64,000 nucleotides of DNA from Rhizobium sp. CG5 (GCF_023701945.1 NZ_JABAEF010000010.1:124001-188000); one strand, 5' to 3'; shown: positions 31,700 to 41,559, counted from the first letter of the stretch. Notes: a model not told the origin generated them from the letters alone. Made by a program: numbers and translations.

Positions 31700-31923
31700 G
31701 ATAAGAATCTCTGGTAGCTGGGGCGCGCAAGGGGAGCGGGCGCCGGTTTACTTTGACGCGCTCATACCCTGTTTTTTGCAATTGCGAAAGGGGGGCCTGC
31801 CGTTTCGCCGGAATTGCGATACTTTTGCGGCAGTCCGTGTCTTCGAGGCAGCGGCGCACAGGCGTCGAAAACCTCCCCGCCATGGCGCGGAGAGGCTCTT
31901 CTACATCCTCACATGCCAGTCGA

Positions 31924-33987
31924 TCAGGCCGCCAGGCCTTTTTTGACGAGCATGGCATCCGGGCTCGGCATCTTGCCGCGGAAGGCCTTGTAGGCGTCTT
32001 CCGGGTCGATCGAACCGCCAACCGAATAGATATTGTCCTTCAGGCGCTCTGCCATCTGCGGATCGAAGGCATTGCCAGTCTCCTCGAAGGCCGCAAATGC
32101 ATCGGCATCCAGCACTTCCGACCACATGTAGGAATAATAGCCGGCCGAATAACCGTCGCCGGCAAAGACATGCTGGAAATGCGGCGTGGCATGGCGCATC
32201 ACCAGCGACGCCGGCAGGCCAAGCTCGCTCAGCACCTCGGCCTGGACGGCCATCGGGTCGTCGACCTTGCCGCGGGTGTGGAAGGCCATGTCGACCAATG
32301 CCGACGAGGTGAACTCGACCGTCGCAAAGCCGGCGTTGAACGTGCGCGATGCCAGCACCTTCTGCAGCAGCGCCTCCGGCATCGGCTCGCCGGTCTCGTA
32401 ATGCACGGCATAGGTCTTCAGGATCTCCGGCACCGTCAGCCAGTGCTCGTAAAGCTGCGACGGCAGTTCGACGAAATCGCGCGACACGCCGGTGCCCGCC
32501 ACCGAGGGATAGGTGACATTCGACAGCATGCCGTGCAGCGCGTGGCCGAATTCATGGAACAGCGTACGCGCATCGTCGAGCGACAGCAGCGCCGGCCGGC
32601 CCTCGGCAGGCTTTGCGAAATTGCAGACATTGTAGATGATCGGAATTTCGCCCTTGGCGCCATTCTTCAGCGCCAATCGATGCTGCGACTGGAACGAACT
32701 CATCCAGGCGCCCGAACGCTTCGACGACCGGGCGAAATAATCGCCGAGGAACAGGGCGACCAGGTCACCACCGGCATTGCGGACCTCGAACACCCGCACG
32801 TCAGGGTGATAGCCGACCACATCCGGCAGCGGCACGACCTTGATGCCGAACAGCCGGCCAGCCACATCGAAACAGGCCTCGATGATCTTTTCCAGCTGCA
32901 GATAGGGTTTCAGTTCGGCCTCGGAGAAATCGAATTTCTGCGATCGCAGCTTTTCGGCATAGTGCCGCCAGTCCCACGGCATGACGGGATGATGGCCACC
33001 CTCTTCCGCGATCAGTCCCGCCAGTTCGGCTTCTTCGATCCGGGCCTGCGCCAGGGCCTTGCCCCAGACCTGCTTCAACAGGCCGTTGACCGCCTCCGGC
33101 GTCTTGGCCATGGTATTGTCGAGCTTCAGCGCGGCGTAATTGGCATAACCCAGCAGCCCGGCCTTCTCGAAGCGCAGCGCCAGCGTTTCGGTGACGATCG
33201 CCCGGTTGTCGGTTTCGCCACCATTGGCACCGCGCGCCACCCAGGCGGCAAACGCCTGTTCGCGCAGATCGCGCCGCGTCGAGAATGTCAGGAACGGCTC
33301 GATGATCGAGCGCGACAGGGTGACGATATAGGGCGCATCCGTGCCGCGGGTCTTGGCCGCAGAGGCCATCGCCTCCCTGACGAAATTCGGCAGGCCGGCC
33401 AGGTCGGCCTCGTTGAGGATCGGCAGCGACCAGTCCGTCTCATCCGCCAGCACATTCTGGCCGAATTGCGCGCCAAGGCTTGCCAGGCGCTCGTTGATGG
33501 CCGCAAGCCTCTCCTGCTCCGGCCTGGCCAGCTTGGCGCCGGACTTCACAAAACCCTTCCAGTGCCGCTCGAGCACGCGCATCGCCTCGGTCGTCAGGCC
33601 GAGACCGTCGCGGCTCTCCCAGAGCGTATCGATCCGCGCGAAGAGGGCCTCATTCATGCCGATCTTCGAATAGTGGCGCGACATCTTGGGCGCGATCTCG
33701 CGCTCCAGCGACTGGATCAGATCATTGCTGTAGGCACCGGCGCGGTTCCAGAACAGGGCCGAGACGCGCGACAGCATGTCGCCGGCAATCTCCAGCGCCA
33801 CCACCGTATTGTCGAAACTCGGCGCCTCGGGATTGGAAGCGATCGCATCGATTTCCGTCTCGTGTTCGGCAAGCGCCGCGTCAAAGACCGGCGCGAAATC
33901 TTCATCACGGACGGCTTCGAAGCGTGGCAGGCCATGCACTCCGGTCCAGAGGGTAAGCGCGGCGGGGGAAGGAGAGGTCAACGGCAT
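31924..33987 (-). CDS. M3 family oligopeptidase (Dcp/oligopeptidase A-like)
   Basis: A 687-residue cytoplasmic zinc metallopeptidase. The zinc-binding motif HEFGH lies at residues 478-482, and the third ligand Glu is expected about 25 residues on, near VELPSQLYEHW. Length and the C-terminal segment SYMWSEVLDADAFAAFEE fit peptidyl-dipeptidase or oligopeptidase A. It digests short peptides. It is separated from typA by 224 nt with no evident gene. Confidence 0.93.
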   Translation of the reverse strand: MPLTSPSPAALTLWTGVHGLPRFEAVRDEDFAPVFDAALAEHETEIDAIASNPEAPSFDNTVVALEIAGDMLSRVSALFWNRAGAYSNDLIQSLEREIAPKMSRHYSKIGMNEALFARIDTLWESRDGLGLTTEAMRVLERHWKGFVKSGAKLARPEQERLAAINERLASLGAQFGQNVLADETDWSLPILNEADLAGLPNFVREAMASAAKTRGTDAPYIVTLSRSIIEPFLTFSTRRDLREQAFAAWVARGANGGETDNRAIVTETLALRFEKAGLLGYANYAALKLDNTMAKTPEAVNGLLKQVWGKALAQARIEEAELAGLIAEEGGHHPVMPWDWRHYAEKLRSQKFDFSEAELKPYLQLEKIIEACFDVAGRLFGIKVVPLPDVVGYHPDVRVFEVRNAGGDLVALFLGDYFARSSKRSGAWMSSFQSQHRLALKNGAKGEIPIIYNVCNFAKPAEGRPALLSLDDARTLFHEFGHALHGMLSNVTYPSVAGTGVSRDFVELPSQLYEHWLTVPEILKTYAVHYETGEPMPEALLQKVLASRTFNAGFATVEFTSSALVDMAFHTRGKVDDPMAVQAEVLSELGLPASLVMRHATPHFQHVFAGDGYSAGYYSYMWSEVLDADAFAAFEETGNAFDPQMAERLKDNIYSVGGSIDPEDAYKAFRGKMPSPDAMLVKKGLAA

Positions 33988-34133
33988 AGGAATGTCCCTG
34001 ATTTGGTGCGTTAACCTTCATATAGGACATCCGTCCAGGGATTGGTATGTCCTTCAAGGAAAGCCGAAGACTGGCCCTTTACAAGAATAGATGGGGGAAA
34101 AGTCATAGACGACAATTAACCTTTTGTTAACGA

Positions 34134-34162
34134 TTGACGTAACGCCGTCCGAATAGTTATCT
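34134..34162 (+). promoter_or_regulatory. candidate sigma-70 promoter
   Basis: TTGACG at 34134-34139 and TTATCT at 34157-34162 are 17 nt apart, in AT-rich sequence 31 nt upstream of the start of the gene at 34193. The fit to the housekeeping consensus is good for this group. Confidence 0.5.
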
Positions 34163-34192
34163 ATAGTGGAGCCGGAAACGGAGGATATTGAC

Positions 34193-34615
34193 ATGGAAAT
34201 ATCTTCTCTGCGTTCTCTCTCCAGTTCGTTCAACCGGAATGGAGGTCGAGATAACAAGGACTTGGCCGTACCGGCCGAACGCAAAGCCGCGTCCGATCCT
34301 GTTTATCAATTCGAAGTCACCGAAGATCCCGAATCTCCCTACACCTCGATAACCCCCAGCCAGCTCCGGGAAATGGCCGTGGAAAGCTTCGAGAGCGGTG
34401 AAATCGACCAGGAAACCTACGCCGCCCTGGCCGATGAATTGCCGATGCAGGCGCTCGACCGGCAGGGCCAGATCATCGATCTCTCTGAGATCACCGACGA
34501 TACGCCCTTCGATTTTCAGGATTACTACAAGAACCAGCTGGAGATCGCCATGACCATGGGCGACGACCAGTCCGCCAAAGTGCTGAAGTCGGTCGTCGCC
34601 TTCCTCGGCATATGA
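34193..34615 (+). CDS. hypothetical acidic protein
   Basis: A 140-residue soluble acidic protein without signal peptide or membrane segment. GGAGG 8 nt before the ATG at 34193 fixes the start over a GTG at 34166. The N-terminus is Ser-rich and likely disordered; the C-terminal half (TPSQLREMAVESFESGEIDQ, then QDYYKNQLEIAMTMGDDQ) is predicted helical. No known family is recognised. It stands alone with a candidate promoter upstream. Confidence 0.75.
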   Translation: MEISSLRSLSSSFNRNGGRDNKDLAVPAERKAASDPVYQFEVTEDPESPYTSITPSQLREMAVESFESGEIDQETYAALADELPMQALDRQGQIIDLSEITDDTPFDFQDYYKNQLEIAMTMGDDQSAKVLKSVVAFLGI

Positions 34616-34765
34616 TCCGGCCTTTCTCCGGCAATTCCTGCATTCCCTCTCGCCATTCCAGGTCCGCACGCCTATAGCTCGCGTCATCGCCGTGCTCCGA
34701 CATGCCGGCGCGATGTCTGTCCCTTGGCACCTTGTCCAGGTGCTGCCAAACGGAATGCCTATGTG

Positions 34766-35959
34766 ATGACGCCTGCCCGCATGACCGAACGCCGGACCTC
34801 ACTGATCGGCGCCCTGCTGACCACCATCGGTCCGGTCTCCATGGCCATCTACACGCCGGCCATGCCGGAACTGGTCCGCGCTTTCGGCACCACGGATGCG
34901 GCGATCAAGCTCAGCCTCTCGGTCTATTTCGGCGGCTTTGCCGTCGCCCAGCTGCTGTCCGGCCCGACATCGGATGCCTTTGGCCGCCGCAAGGCGACAC
35001 TCGGCTTCCTGATGATCTACCTGATCGGCAGCCTTGTGGCAGCCTTTGCCCCGACGGTCGACTGGCTGCTGGCCGGCCGGCTGATCCAGGGCATCGGCGC
35101 CTCGGTCGGCATCACCGTGTCGCGCGCCATCGTGCGCGACCAGTTTACCGGCGCTGAAGCCTCCCGCATCCTCAACATGATCGGCATCATGCTGGCCATC
35201 GGCCCGGCCGCCGGCCCGACTCTGGGGGGCCTCGCCCTGACATTCTTCAACTGGCAGGCGGTGTTTTTCCTGATGGTCGGCTTCGGGCTGGTCAGCTGTC
35301 TTGTCGTCGGCCTGCTGTTGAAGGAAACCACGGTCCCCGATCGCGCCCTCATCCGCCCGTCGCGCCTGATCGGTTCCTACCAGACGCTGATCGTCGACCC
35401 TCGCGTGCTCCTGTCGGCCCTGGTGCTGGCCGGCACGGTCGGGGCGCTCTATGCGCAATCGACCATGCTGCCCTTCGTGCTGATCAACAGGGTCGGGCTG
35501 TCCCCCGGCCAGTTCGGCCTTGGCATGCTGATGCAATCGGGCTTCTTCTTCTTAGGCTCCGTCAGCCTGCGTGTCCTTGCCAGGCGCCTCGGCGAAAGCG
35601 GCGCCATCAACACAGGGCTGACATTGGCCGGCCTCGGCGGCGCGATGATCGCTCTGTCGGTGCAGTTCATCGAGCCGACCTTCCTGTCGATCATGGGGCC
35701 GGTCGCTGTCTGCGCCTTCGGCATGGCCTTCGTCATTCCCTACATCACCACGGCGGGCCTGGCACCTCATCCGAAGATCGCCGGCTCGGCAGCCGCCCTG
35801 TTAGGCTTCATCCAGATGGGCGCAGGCTTCCTGGGTGGCGTTGCCGCAGCCCTGATCGGCGATCCGCTGCTGGCCTTCGGCACCGTGATCCCGCTGATGA
35901 ACTTCATTGCGATCATCGCCTATCTCGGCTTTGTCAAAGCCCGCAAACGCCGGGCATGA
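34766..35959 (+). CDS. MFS drug-efflux transporter, Bcr/CflA type
   Basis: A 397-residue, 12-helix MFS antiporter with the Bcr/CflA pattern: IYTPAMPELVRAFGTTDA after helix 1, GPTSDAFGRRKAT in loop 2-3, and RAIVRDQFTGAEASRILN in loop 4-5. It exports hydrophobic drugs or sulfur compounds at the expense of the proton gradient. ATG codons at 34766 and 34781 (MTERRTSLIG) are both possible. Its stop codon is part of the argG terminator. Confidence 0.92.
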   Translation: MTPARMTERRTSLIGALLTTIGPVSMAIYTPAMPELVRAFGTTDAAIKLSLSVYFGGFAVAQLLSGPTSDAFGRRKATLGFLMIYLIGSLVAAFAPTVDWLLAGRLIQGIGASVGITVSRAIVRDQFTGAEASRILNMIGIMLAIGPAAGPTLGGLALTFFNWQAVFFLMVGFGLVSCLVVGLLLKETTVPDRALIRPSRLIGSYQTLIVDPRVLLSALVLAGTVGALYAQSTMLPFVLINRVGLSPGQFGLGMLMQSGFFFLGSVSLRVLARRLGESGAINTGLTLAGLGGAMIALSVQFIEPTFLSIMGPVAVCAFGMAFVIPYITTAGLAPHPKIAGSAAALLGFIQMGAGFLGGVAAALIGDPLLAFGTVIPLMNFIAIIAYLGFVKARKRRA

Positions 35960-35993
35960 AAAAGCCTGCCGGTGGATCGACCACCGGCAGGCT
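35959..35993 (-). terminator. intrinsic terminator of argG
   Basis: Perfect 13-bp arms AGCCTGCCGGTGG (35963-35975) and CCACCGGCAGGCT (35981-35993) with a 5-nt loop, followed on the minus strand by TTTTT. On the plus strand the stem may also slow readthrough from the convergent MFS gene. Confidence 0.92.
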
Positions 35994-36015
35994 GATAATT
36001 CCAACGTTTGTCCGA

Positions 36016-37239
36016 TTATTTCGACAGGTTGCGCTTGGCGAGTGTGCGCAGGCGCAGCGCGTTCAGCTTGATGAAGCCGGCCGCATCCTTCTGGTCATAG
36101 GCGCCCTGGTCGTCCTCGAAGGTCACCAGCTTGTCGGAATAGAGCGACTTCGGCGATTCACGGCCGGTCACCATGACATTGCCCTTGTAGAGCTTCAGCG
36201 TCACTTCGCCTTCGACATGCTGCTGGCTGAGGTCGATGGCGGCCTGCAGCATTTCGCGCTCCGGTGAGAACCAGAAGCCGTAATAGATCAGCTCGGCATA
36301 GCGCGGCATCAACTCGTCCTTGAGATGGGCCGCACCCCGGTCGAGCGTGATGGATTCGATGGCGCGATGCGCCGTGAGCAGGATCGTCCCGCCGGGGGTC
36401 TCGTAGACGCCGCGCGACTTCATGCCGACGAAGCGGTTTTCGACGAGATCGAGACGGCCGATGCCATTGTCACGGCCATAGGTGTTGAGCTCGGCCAGAA
36501 GCGTCGCCGGGCTCATGCGCACGCCGTTGATCGACACGGCATCGCCCTTTTCAAAGCCGACCTTGATCACGGTCGCCTGATCGGGGGCGGCTTCTGGCGA
36601 AATGGTGCGCATATGCACATATTCCGGCGCCTCCTGGCTCGGATCTTCCAGGACCTTGCCCTCGGACGACGAATGCAGAAGATTGGCATCGACCGAGAAC
36701 GGTGCTTCGCCCTTCTTGTCCTTGGCAACCGGGATCTGGTGCTGTTCGGCAAATTCCAAGAGGTCGGTGCGGCTCTTGAACGACCAGTCGCGCCACGGCG
36801 CGATGATCTTGATATCCGGGTTCAGTGCATAGGCCGACAGCTCGAAACGCACCTGGTCATTGCCCTTGCCGGTCGCACCATGGGCAATGGCGTCGGCGCC
36901 GGTCTTCTTGGCGATATCGATCAGGTGCTTGGAGATCAGCGGGCGAGCGATCGAGGTGCCGAGCAGATAGACGCCTTCGTAGACGGCATTGGCGCGAAAC
37001 ATCGGGAAGACGAAATCGCGCACGAATTCCTCGCGCACGTCCTCGATGTAGATTTCCTTGATGCCCATCATCTCGGCCTTCTTGCGGGCCGGCTCGAGTT
37101 CTTCGCCCTGGCCGAGATCGGCGGTGAAGGTTACGACTTCAGCGCCAAGTTCCGTCTGCAGCCATTTCAGGATGATCGAGGTATCGAGACCGCCGGAATA
37201 GGCGAGAACGACTTTTTTCACGTCTTTATGTGATGCCAT
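36016..37239 (-). CDS. argG: argininosuccinate synthase
   Basis: A 407-residue enzyme that joins citrulline and aspartate with ATP for arginine synthesis. It has the N-terminal ATP pyrophosphatase loop [24 protein letters not shown] and [14 protein letters not shown]. It is a single-gene unit with a strong terminator. The 297 nt upstream, shared with the divergent SDR gene, hold a 7-bp hairpin (37273-37291) but no clear operator or leader peptide. Confidence 0.98.
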   Translation of the reverse strand: MASHKDVKKVVLAYSGGLDTSIILKWLQTELGAEVVTFTADLGQGEELEPARKKAEMMGIKEIYIEDVREEFVRDFVFPMFRANAVYEGVYLLGTSIARPLISKHLIDIAKKTGADAIAHGATGKGNDQVRFELSAYALNPDIKIIAPWRDWSFKSRTDLLEFAEQHQIPVAKDKKGEAPFSVDANLLHSSSEGKVLEDPSQEAPEYVHMRTISPEAAPDQATVIKVGFEKGDAVSINGVRMSPATLLAELNTYGRDNGIGRLDLVENRFVGMKSRGVYETPGGTILLTAHRAIESITLDRGAAHLKDELMPRYAELIYYGFWFSPEREMLQAAIDLSQQHVEGEVTLKLYKGNVMVTGRESPKSLYSDKLVTFEDDQGAYDQKDAAGFIKLNALRLRTLAKRNLSK

Positions 37240-37536
37240 GTTGAGGAGTCCACTTGTGTGCGTCAGGCCGAGAAACCAAGCCTTTTGGTTTGCCGCACTT
37301 TTAGCGAGATTGGCGCGGCGTGCAAGAGCATCACGCTGCGACGCAAACGCTTAAGGCCTACAGATGCGCCGCGACAGTCATCCTTTGTGGGTGGAGGATA
37401 CGGACGATCGTGACGGAATTCCCCGGCGATGGACGTCACTTTTCCCATGCGCCGGCACCTCACCAGTTTGATTTCGTTTTCAACCACACCATATCAAGAC
37501 CGCACAGACCACGAAACGGCATAAGGAGAACAAGCC

Positions 37537-38400
37537 ATGGACATCCTCCATCCGGCAATTGCGAAATCCAATGTGGCCGTTGTCACCGGCGGCGCTTCCG
37601 GCATCGGCCTTGCCGCGGCAAAGGCCTTCGCCAGGGCGGGCATGAGCGTGATCATCGTCGACCTGGGCGGCGACGCACTTGCCAGCGCCCACGCGGAGGT
37701 GGCATCCCTTACCGAACATGGCGAGACCGATATCGTCGCCATCGAAACCGACGTCAGCCGTCGCGACGAGCTGGAGGCGCTGGAACGCGCCGTCATCCAG
37801 CGTTTCGGCCGGGTTCACGTGCTGATGAACAATGCCGGCATCCAGCCCGGCAGCGCTATCTTTGGCCCGCAGGCCAATTGGGAACGGGTGCTGGCCGTCA
37901 ACCTGATGGGCGTGATCGACGGCAGCCGGGTGTTCGGTCCCGGCATGATCGCCCATGGCGAGCCGGCCCTGATCATCAACACCGGCTCCAAGCAGGGCAT
38001 CACCACGCCGCCCGGAGATCCCGCCTATAACGTCTCGAAAGCCGGCGTCAAAGCCTTTACCGAGGCCCTGCAGCACGAGTTGCGCAATGTGCCGGACGGC
38101 AAGGTCGCCGCCCATCTGCTGATCCCCGGCTTCGTCTATACCGGCCTGACGGCCCAGGGACGCACCGAAAAACCGGCAGCCGCATGGACGCCGGAACAGA
38201 CCGTCGACTTCATGCTGCAAAGCATTGCTGCCGGCGATTTCTATATCCTGTGTCCCGACAACGACGTCGATCGGGCAACCGACGAGAAACGCATGCTGGG
38301 GGCGGCCGGCGACATCGTCGATAACCGCCCGCCGCTATCGCGCTGGCATCCCGACTACAAGGAAAAGTTTGCAGCCTTTCTGCAATCGCCAAAACCCTGA
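37537..38400 (+). CDS. short-chain dehydrogenase/reductase
   Basis: A 287-residue classical SDR. The cofactor motif TGGASGIG is at 17-24, NNAG near 98-101, the catalytic Ser at about S151 and the YxxxK at Y164/K168. Asp at the end of beta2 (IIVDLGG) favours NAD(H). AAGGAG precedes the ATG. The C-terminal extension after the Rossmann fold is slightly longer than in minimal SDRs. The substrate is unknown. Confidence 0.92.
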   Translation: MDILHPAIAKSNVAVVTGGASGIGLAAAKAFARAGMSVIIVDLGGDALASAHAEVASLTEHGETDIVAIETDVSRRDELEALERAVIQRFGRVHVLMNNAGIQPGSAIFGPQANWERVLAVNLMGVIDGSRVFGPGMIAHGEPALIINTGSKQGITTPPGDPAYNVSKAGVKAFTEALQHELRNVPDGKVAAHLLIPGFVYTGLTAQGRTEKPAAAWTPEQTVDFMLQSIAAGDFYILCPDNDVDRATDEKRMLGAAGDIVDNRPPLSRWHPDYKEKFAAFLQSPKP

Positions 38401-38411
38401 TTGGCAGCAGC

Positions 38412-38451
38412 TTGAAAGCGCGTTAAGGACTCCTCCTCACCGCGCTTTCAA
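38412..38451. repeat. 11-bp hairpin between SDR and LysE genes
   Basis: Perfect arms TTGAAAGCGCG (38412-38422) and CGCGCTTTCAA (38441-38451) with an 18-nt loop lie 12 nt after the SDR stop and end 15 nt before the LysE start. No T run follows. It could be an operator, an attenuator, or a weak terminator for the SDR gene. Confidence 0.5.
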
Positions 38452-38465
38452 ACCTCGAGTTCGTC

Positions 38466-39107
38466 ATGGATTTCATCCCGAGCCTGCCCACGCTTCTGGC
38501 CTTCAGCGCAGCCTCGTTTCTGCTGGCTGCAACGCCGGGCCCGGACATGACCCTGTCGATCAGCCGCGCCCTGCGGGATGGCCGGGCCGCTGGCCTCGCA
38601 GTCCTGGTCGGCACCAATATCGGCATCACCTTCCATACCATGCTGGTGGCTTTCGGTGTGTCGGCACTGATCGTCGCCTCGCCGCTCGCCTTCCTCATCC
38701 TGAAAAGCGGTGGTGCTGCCTATCTTGCCTGGCTGGCCTTCCAGGCGATCCGGACGGGATCGAAATTAGTCGCCAAGGCGGAAACCGGAACAAAGGGCAG
38801 CGTCAAGGCGGCCTTCCTGAACGGCATCTGGGTCAATCTGCTGAACCCCAAGGTCATCATCTTCTTCATGACCTTCCTGCCGCAATTCGTCACGGCGAGC
38901 GACCCCAACGTCACGGGCAAGCTGATCTTTCTGGGCGGCTGGTTCATGCTGGTCTCCCTGCCGATCACCATCGCCATCGTGCTGGGGGCAGACAAGCTTT
39001 CGGGTTGGCTCCAGGCCAACCCGAAAGTTCTGCGCGGTATCGACTACACCTTCGCCGGCGTCTTTTCGATTTTCGCCGTGAAGATCCTGTTCACCCAGGC
39101 CAGGTGA
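38466..39107 (+). CDS. LysE/RhtB family amino-acid exporter
   Basis: A 213-residue, six-helix exporter, with the family signature ATPGPDMTLSISRALRDG and the central WVNLLNPKVIIFFMTFLPQF. It is closer to the RhtB/threonine-efflux pattern than the paralogue at 485-1129. The ribosome site is weak (CTCGAG), and the gene may depend on upstream translation or on the 38412-38451 hairpin. Confidence 0.9.
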   Translation: MDFIPSLPTLLAFSAASFLLAATPGPDMTLSISRALRDGRAAGLAVLVGTNIGITFHTMLVAFGVSALIVASPLAFLILKSGGAAYLAWLAFQAIRTGSKLVAKAETGTKGSVKAAFLNGIWVNLLNPKVIIFFMTFLPQFVTASDPNVTGKLIFLGGWFMLVSLPITIAIVLGADKLSGWLQANPKVLRGIDYTFAGVFSIFAVKILFTQAR

Positions 39108-39129
39108 TCAGAGCAGGCCGCAACCCGCA

Positions 39130-39399
39130 TCAGCGGGACGGCGGCGGTGGGCAAGACTGTTGGCCACGATTATCCGGATTCCCCTGGCTCGAGCAGGCTT
39201 TAGCCTTTTTGGCAGGGCTGGCTTTTTTGCGAGGCTTTTCTGGCACGTCATTTTGCTTCATCTGAGCGATTTGCACAGTACCGGTCTCTTGATCGGGAAC
39301 AGTGTTGAAAGCGCTCTGCGCGCCGGCGGCCCCTGCTATCCCCAGCCAGCTGGAAAAAATGATCGTTGCGAGGGTTGCGAGTTTTGGTGACGAATACAT
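39130..39399 (-). CDS. small secreted Lys/Pro-rich protein
   Basis: An 89-residue protein with a signal peptide ending AGAAGAQ-SA (cleavage near residue 27). The mature part is basic (KPRKKASPAKKAKAC) and ends with CSSQGNPDNRGQQSCPPPP, which has two cysteines. AAGGAG lies 7 nt before the ATG, so the start is well supported. It lies downstream of another small secreted protein on the same strand. Function unknown. Confidence 0.7.
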   Translation of the reverse strand: MYSSPKLATLATIIFSSWLGIAGAAGAQSAFNTVPDQETGTVQIAQMKQNDVPEKPRKKASPAKKAKACSSQGNPDNRGQQSCPPPPSR

Positions 39400-39509
39400 A
39401 TGGGTCTCCTTCGTATTCCAAAGCGCGTCGTGATCTCTAAGATCCGCCCCGTCCGCTTTGTTTCTTTATGTGCTGCATCTGCGCTGCCGAACGGATCGCA
39501 AGACAGATC

Positions 39510-39543
39510 AAGGCGGGTCTATGCGATCGCGCAGACCCGCCTT
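39510..39543 (-). terminator. hairpin between two small secreted-protein genes
   Basis: Perfect 11-bp arms AAGGCGGGTCT (39510-39520) and AGACCCGCCTT (39533-39543), 12-nt loop. It follows the stop of the gene at 39563 on the minus strand. No clear U run is present, so termination may be partial. Confidence 0.5.
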
Positions 39544-39562
39544 GGCACGCTTCAACTTTTGC

Positions 39563-39841
39563 TTACCGTGCAAAATCCAGCCGCCCTGGCACGGGCACGC
39601 CCTGGCATCGGCACGGGGCACCCGGGGGGCCCGGGCGCTGGGCTCGACATACCACCGGGGGGGCGCCGGCCGGAGCGTCAGGGGGTGGCAGGATCATGCA
39701 GACCATCGGTGGCGGCGGAGGCGCATCGCCCATGCCTGGCGACGGCGGCGGCATCTGTCCGAATGCGTCCCCGACAAAACAACTTATCGCAATGGCAGGC
39801 ATCAGTGCGAGCCGTAGCATTCCACGAGATTTTGTTTTCAA
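39563..39841 (-). CDS. small secreted Pro/Cys-rich protein
   Basis: A 92-residue protein; the best start is TTG at 39841 with GAGAAG upstream, or ATG at 39820. A signal peptide ends DAFG-QM. The mature chain is Pro-rich (MPPPSPGMGDAPPPPP) with several cysteines (MVCMI, PVVCRA, PCRCQG), a composition typical of disulfide-linked extracytoplasmic proteins. No family is recognised. Together with the 39130-39399 gene it forms a pair of small secreted products. Confidence 0.55.
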   Translation of the reverse strand: MKTKSRGMLRLALMPAIAISCFVGDAFGQMPPPSPGMGDAPPPPPMVCMILPPPDAPAGAPPVVCRAQRPGPPGAPCRCQGVPVPGRLDFAR

Positions 39842-40178
39842 TTTCTTCTCACTGCGTCGGATAATCGGAAACGCAGTGTAACGTAACGAACGTTAAGTGC
39901 CGTTAACTTTTGTAAAGTTGCGTAAAATCGCTCAAGCCAATACAAGAGCGGGAAGTTTAATATAAATTCCCCAATCACCCAGGCTCTCTGCAACGGCTCT
40001 AAACTTATGCTGCTAAGTCAGCATATGGTATTGGCGCCTGCTTCGAGGTCGCGCCAAAGTGTATGATCCCCAGCACGAAATCGATAGCGACGACAAAAAG
40101 GCACCACGAGGCGAAATCGGCCCTGCCGCCGGCCCTTGTCCATCGAGGACATGGCACGCTGGAGCACCCTGCACAAGA
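39842..40178. other. 337-nt intergenic region
   Basis: The left half is AT-rich (TAACGT/GTTAAC repeats) and probably carries the promoter of the minus-strand gene at 39841. The right half follows the rlmN stop and has one 7-bp hairpin, TTGGCGC/GCGCCAA (40031-40057), without a T run. Only short, weak reading frames occur; I support none as a gene. Confidence 0.5.
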
Positions 40179-41420
40179 TCAGTCGTCGTCTTCGCCATGG
40201 CCGGCGATCATCATCGCCTCGAAGGCCAGGCGCTCGGTCTTGCGCATGCGCTCCGACTCCGACTTCAGCTGGCCGCAGGCGGCCAGGATATCGCGGCCGC
40301 GCGGCGTGCGGATTGGCGAGGCATAACCGGCCGCATTGATGAAATCGGCGAATTTCTCGATCTGTTCCCAGTCCGAACACTGGTAATTGGTGCCCGGCCA
40401 GGGATTGAACGGAATGAGATTGATCTTGGACGGCACGCCCTTCAGCAGCTGGATCAGCCCCTTGGCATCTTCGAGGCTGTCATTGACGTCCTTCAGCATC
40501 ACATATTCGAATGTGATGCGGCGGGCATTCGAGACGCCGGGATAATTGCGGCAGGCCTCGATCAGCTCCTTCAGCGGATATTTCTTGTTGATCGGCACCA
40601 AGAGGTCACGCAGATCGTCGCGCACCGCATGCAGCGAAATCGCCAGCATCACGCCGATTTCCTCGCCGGTGCGGTAGATTTCCGGCACGACGCCGGAGGT
40701 CGAGAGCGTGATGCGGCGCTTCGACAGGGACAGCCCGTCGCCATCCGAGGCGATCAGCAGCGCCTTCTTCACCTCTTCGAAATTGTAGAGCGGCTCGCCC
40801 ATGCCCATCATCACCATATTGGTGACCCTTCGGCCTTCCGACGGCACCATGGCGCCGACCGGCGCATCGCCCGCCGGGAAGTCGCCAAGCCGGTCGCGCG
40901 CCAGCAGCAGCTGCGCGAGGATTTCCTCGGCCGTCAGATTGCGCACCAGCTTCTGCGTGCCGGTGTGACAGAAGGAACAGGTCAGCGTACAGCCGACCTG
41001 GCTGGAGACGCACAGCGTGCCGCGGCCCTCTTCGGGAATATAGACGGTTTCCACCTCAACCGGCCGACCGGCGCCGCGCGGCGGAAAGCGCAACAGCCAT
41101 TTGCGGGTGCCGTCATTGGACACCTGCTCCTCGACAACCTCGGGCCGGGCGATGGTGAAATGGGTCTTCAGCATCTCGCGCATGTCTTTGGAGACATTGG
41201 CCATCCCGTCGAAATCGGAGACGCCGCGCACATAGATCCAGTTCCACAGCTGGCTGACCCGCATCTTGACCTGCCGATCCGGCACGCCCTTGTCGCGCAG
41301 CTGCTCGCCCATCTCCTCGCGGCTGAGGCCGACCAGCGACGGTTTCAACGCGCCGGAGGAAGGCCTCGGGCCGGCCGACGGCGGGGTCTTGCGCTCGATG
41401 ACGATTTCAGTGGCAGCCAT
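40179..41420 (-). CDS. rlmN: dual-specificity rRNA/tRNA adenine C2-methyltransferase
   Basis: A 413-residue radical-SAM methylase that makes m2A2503 in 23S rRNA and m2A37 in tRNAs. The iron-sulfur motif is C144-x3-C148-x2-C151 (CTLTCSFC), SAM-site segments are [13 protein letters not shown] and LAISLHAV, and the catalytic C-terminal cysteine lies in [16 protein letters not shown] precedes the ATG. The length, about 30 residues over E. coli, reflects an extended N-terminus common in alphaproteobacteria. Confidence 0.97.
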   Translation of the reverse strand: MAATEIVIERKTPPSAGPRPSSGALKPSLVGLSREEMGEQLRDKGVPDRQVKMRVSQLWNWIYVRGVSDFDGMANVSKDMREMLKTHFTIARPEVVEEQVSNDGTRKWLLRFPPRGAGRPVEVETVYIPEEGRGTLCVSSQVGCTLTCSFCHTGTQKLVRNLTAEEILAQLLLARDRLGDFPAGDAPVGAMVPSEGRRVTNMVMMGMGEPLYNFEEVKKALLIASDGDGLSLSKRRITLSTSGVVPEIYRTGEEIGVMLAISLHAVRDDLRDLLVPINKKYPLKELIEACRNYPGVSNARRITFEYVMLKDVNDSLEDAKGLIQLLKGVPSKINLIPFNPWPGTNYQCSDWEQIEKFADFINAAGYASPIRTPRGRDILAACGQLKSESERMRKTERLAFEAMMIAGHGEDDD

Positions 41421-41559
41421 GCATCACCTCTTGCACCAAACCGGTCACGCTCCGCAGTCTTGAAGCGAAGTCGTGAACTCGGCCTGCAGTATCATAGAAA
41501 ACCGGAAAGGCCGAGCAAACGGCCGAAAGCTTTGGGCTCAAGCGCGGCGCTTTAGCATC

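Noticed and set aside
29858..31717. Plus-strand frame opposite typA
   Set aside because: It covers typA and its 5' end exactly in antisense; shadow of a highly conserved gene.
31753..34014. Plus-strand frame opposite the M3 peptidase
   Set aside because: Shadow; the HEFGH-bearing minus-strand protein is clearly real.
37273..37291. AAACCAA/TTGGTTT hairpin upstream of argG as an arginine attenuator
   Set aside because: Short, no leader peptide rich in Arg codons and no alternative stem is visible.
40013..40198. Short minus-strand frames after rlmN
   Set aside because: They overlap the rlmN 3' end or the bare intergenic region, lack ribosome sites and have no family match.
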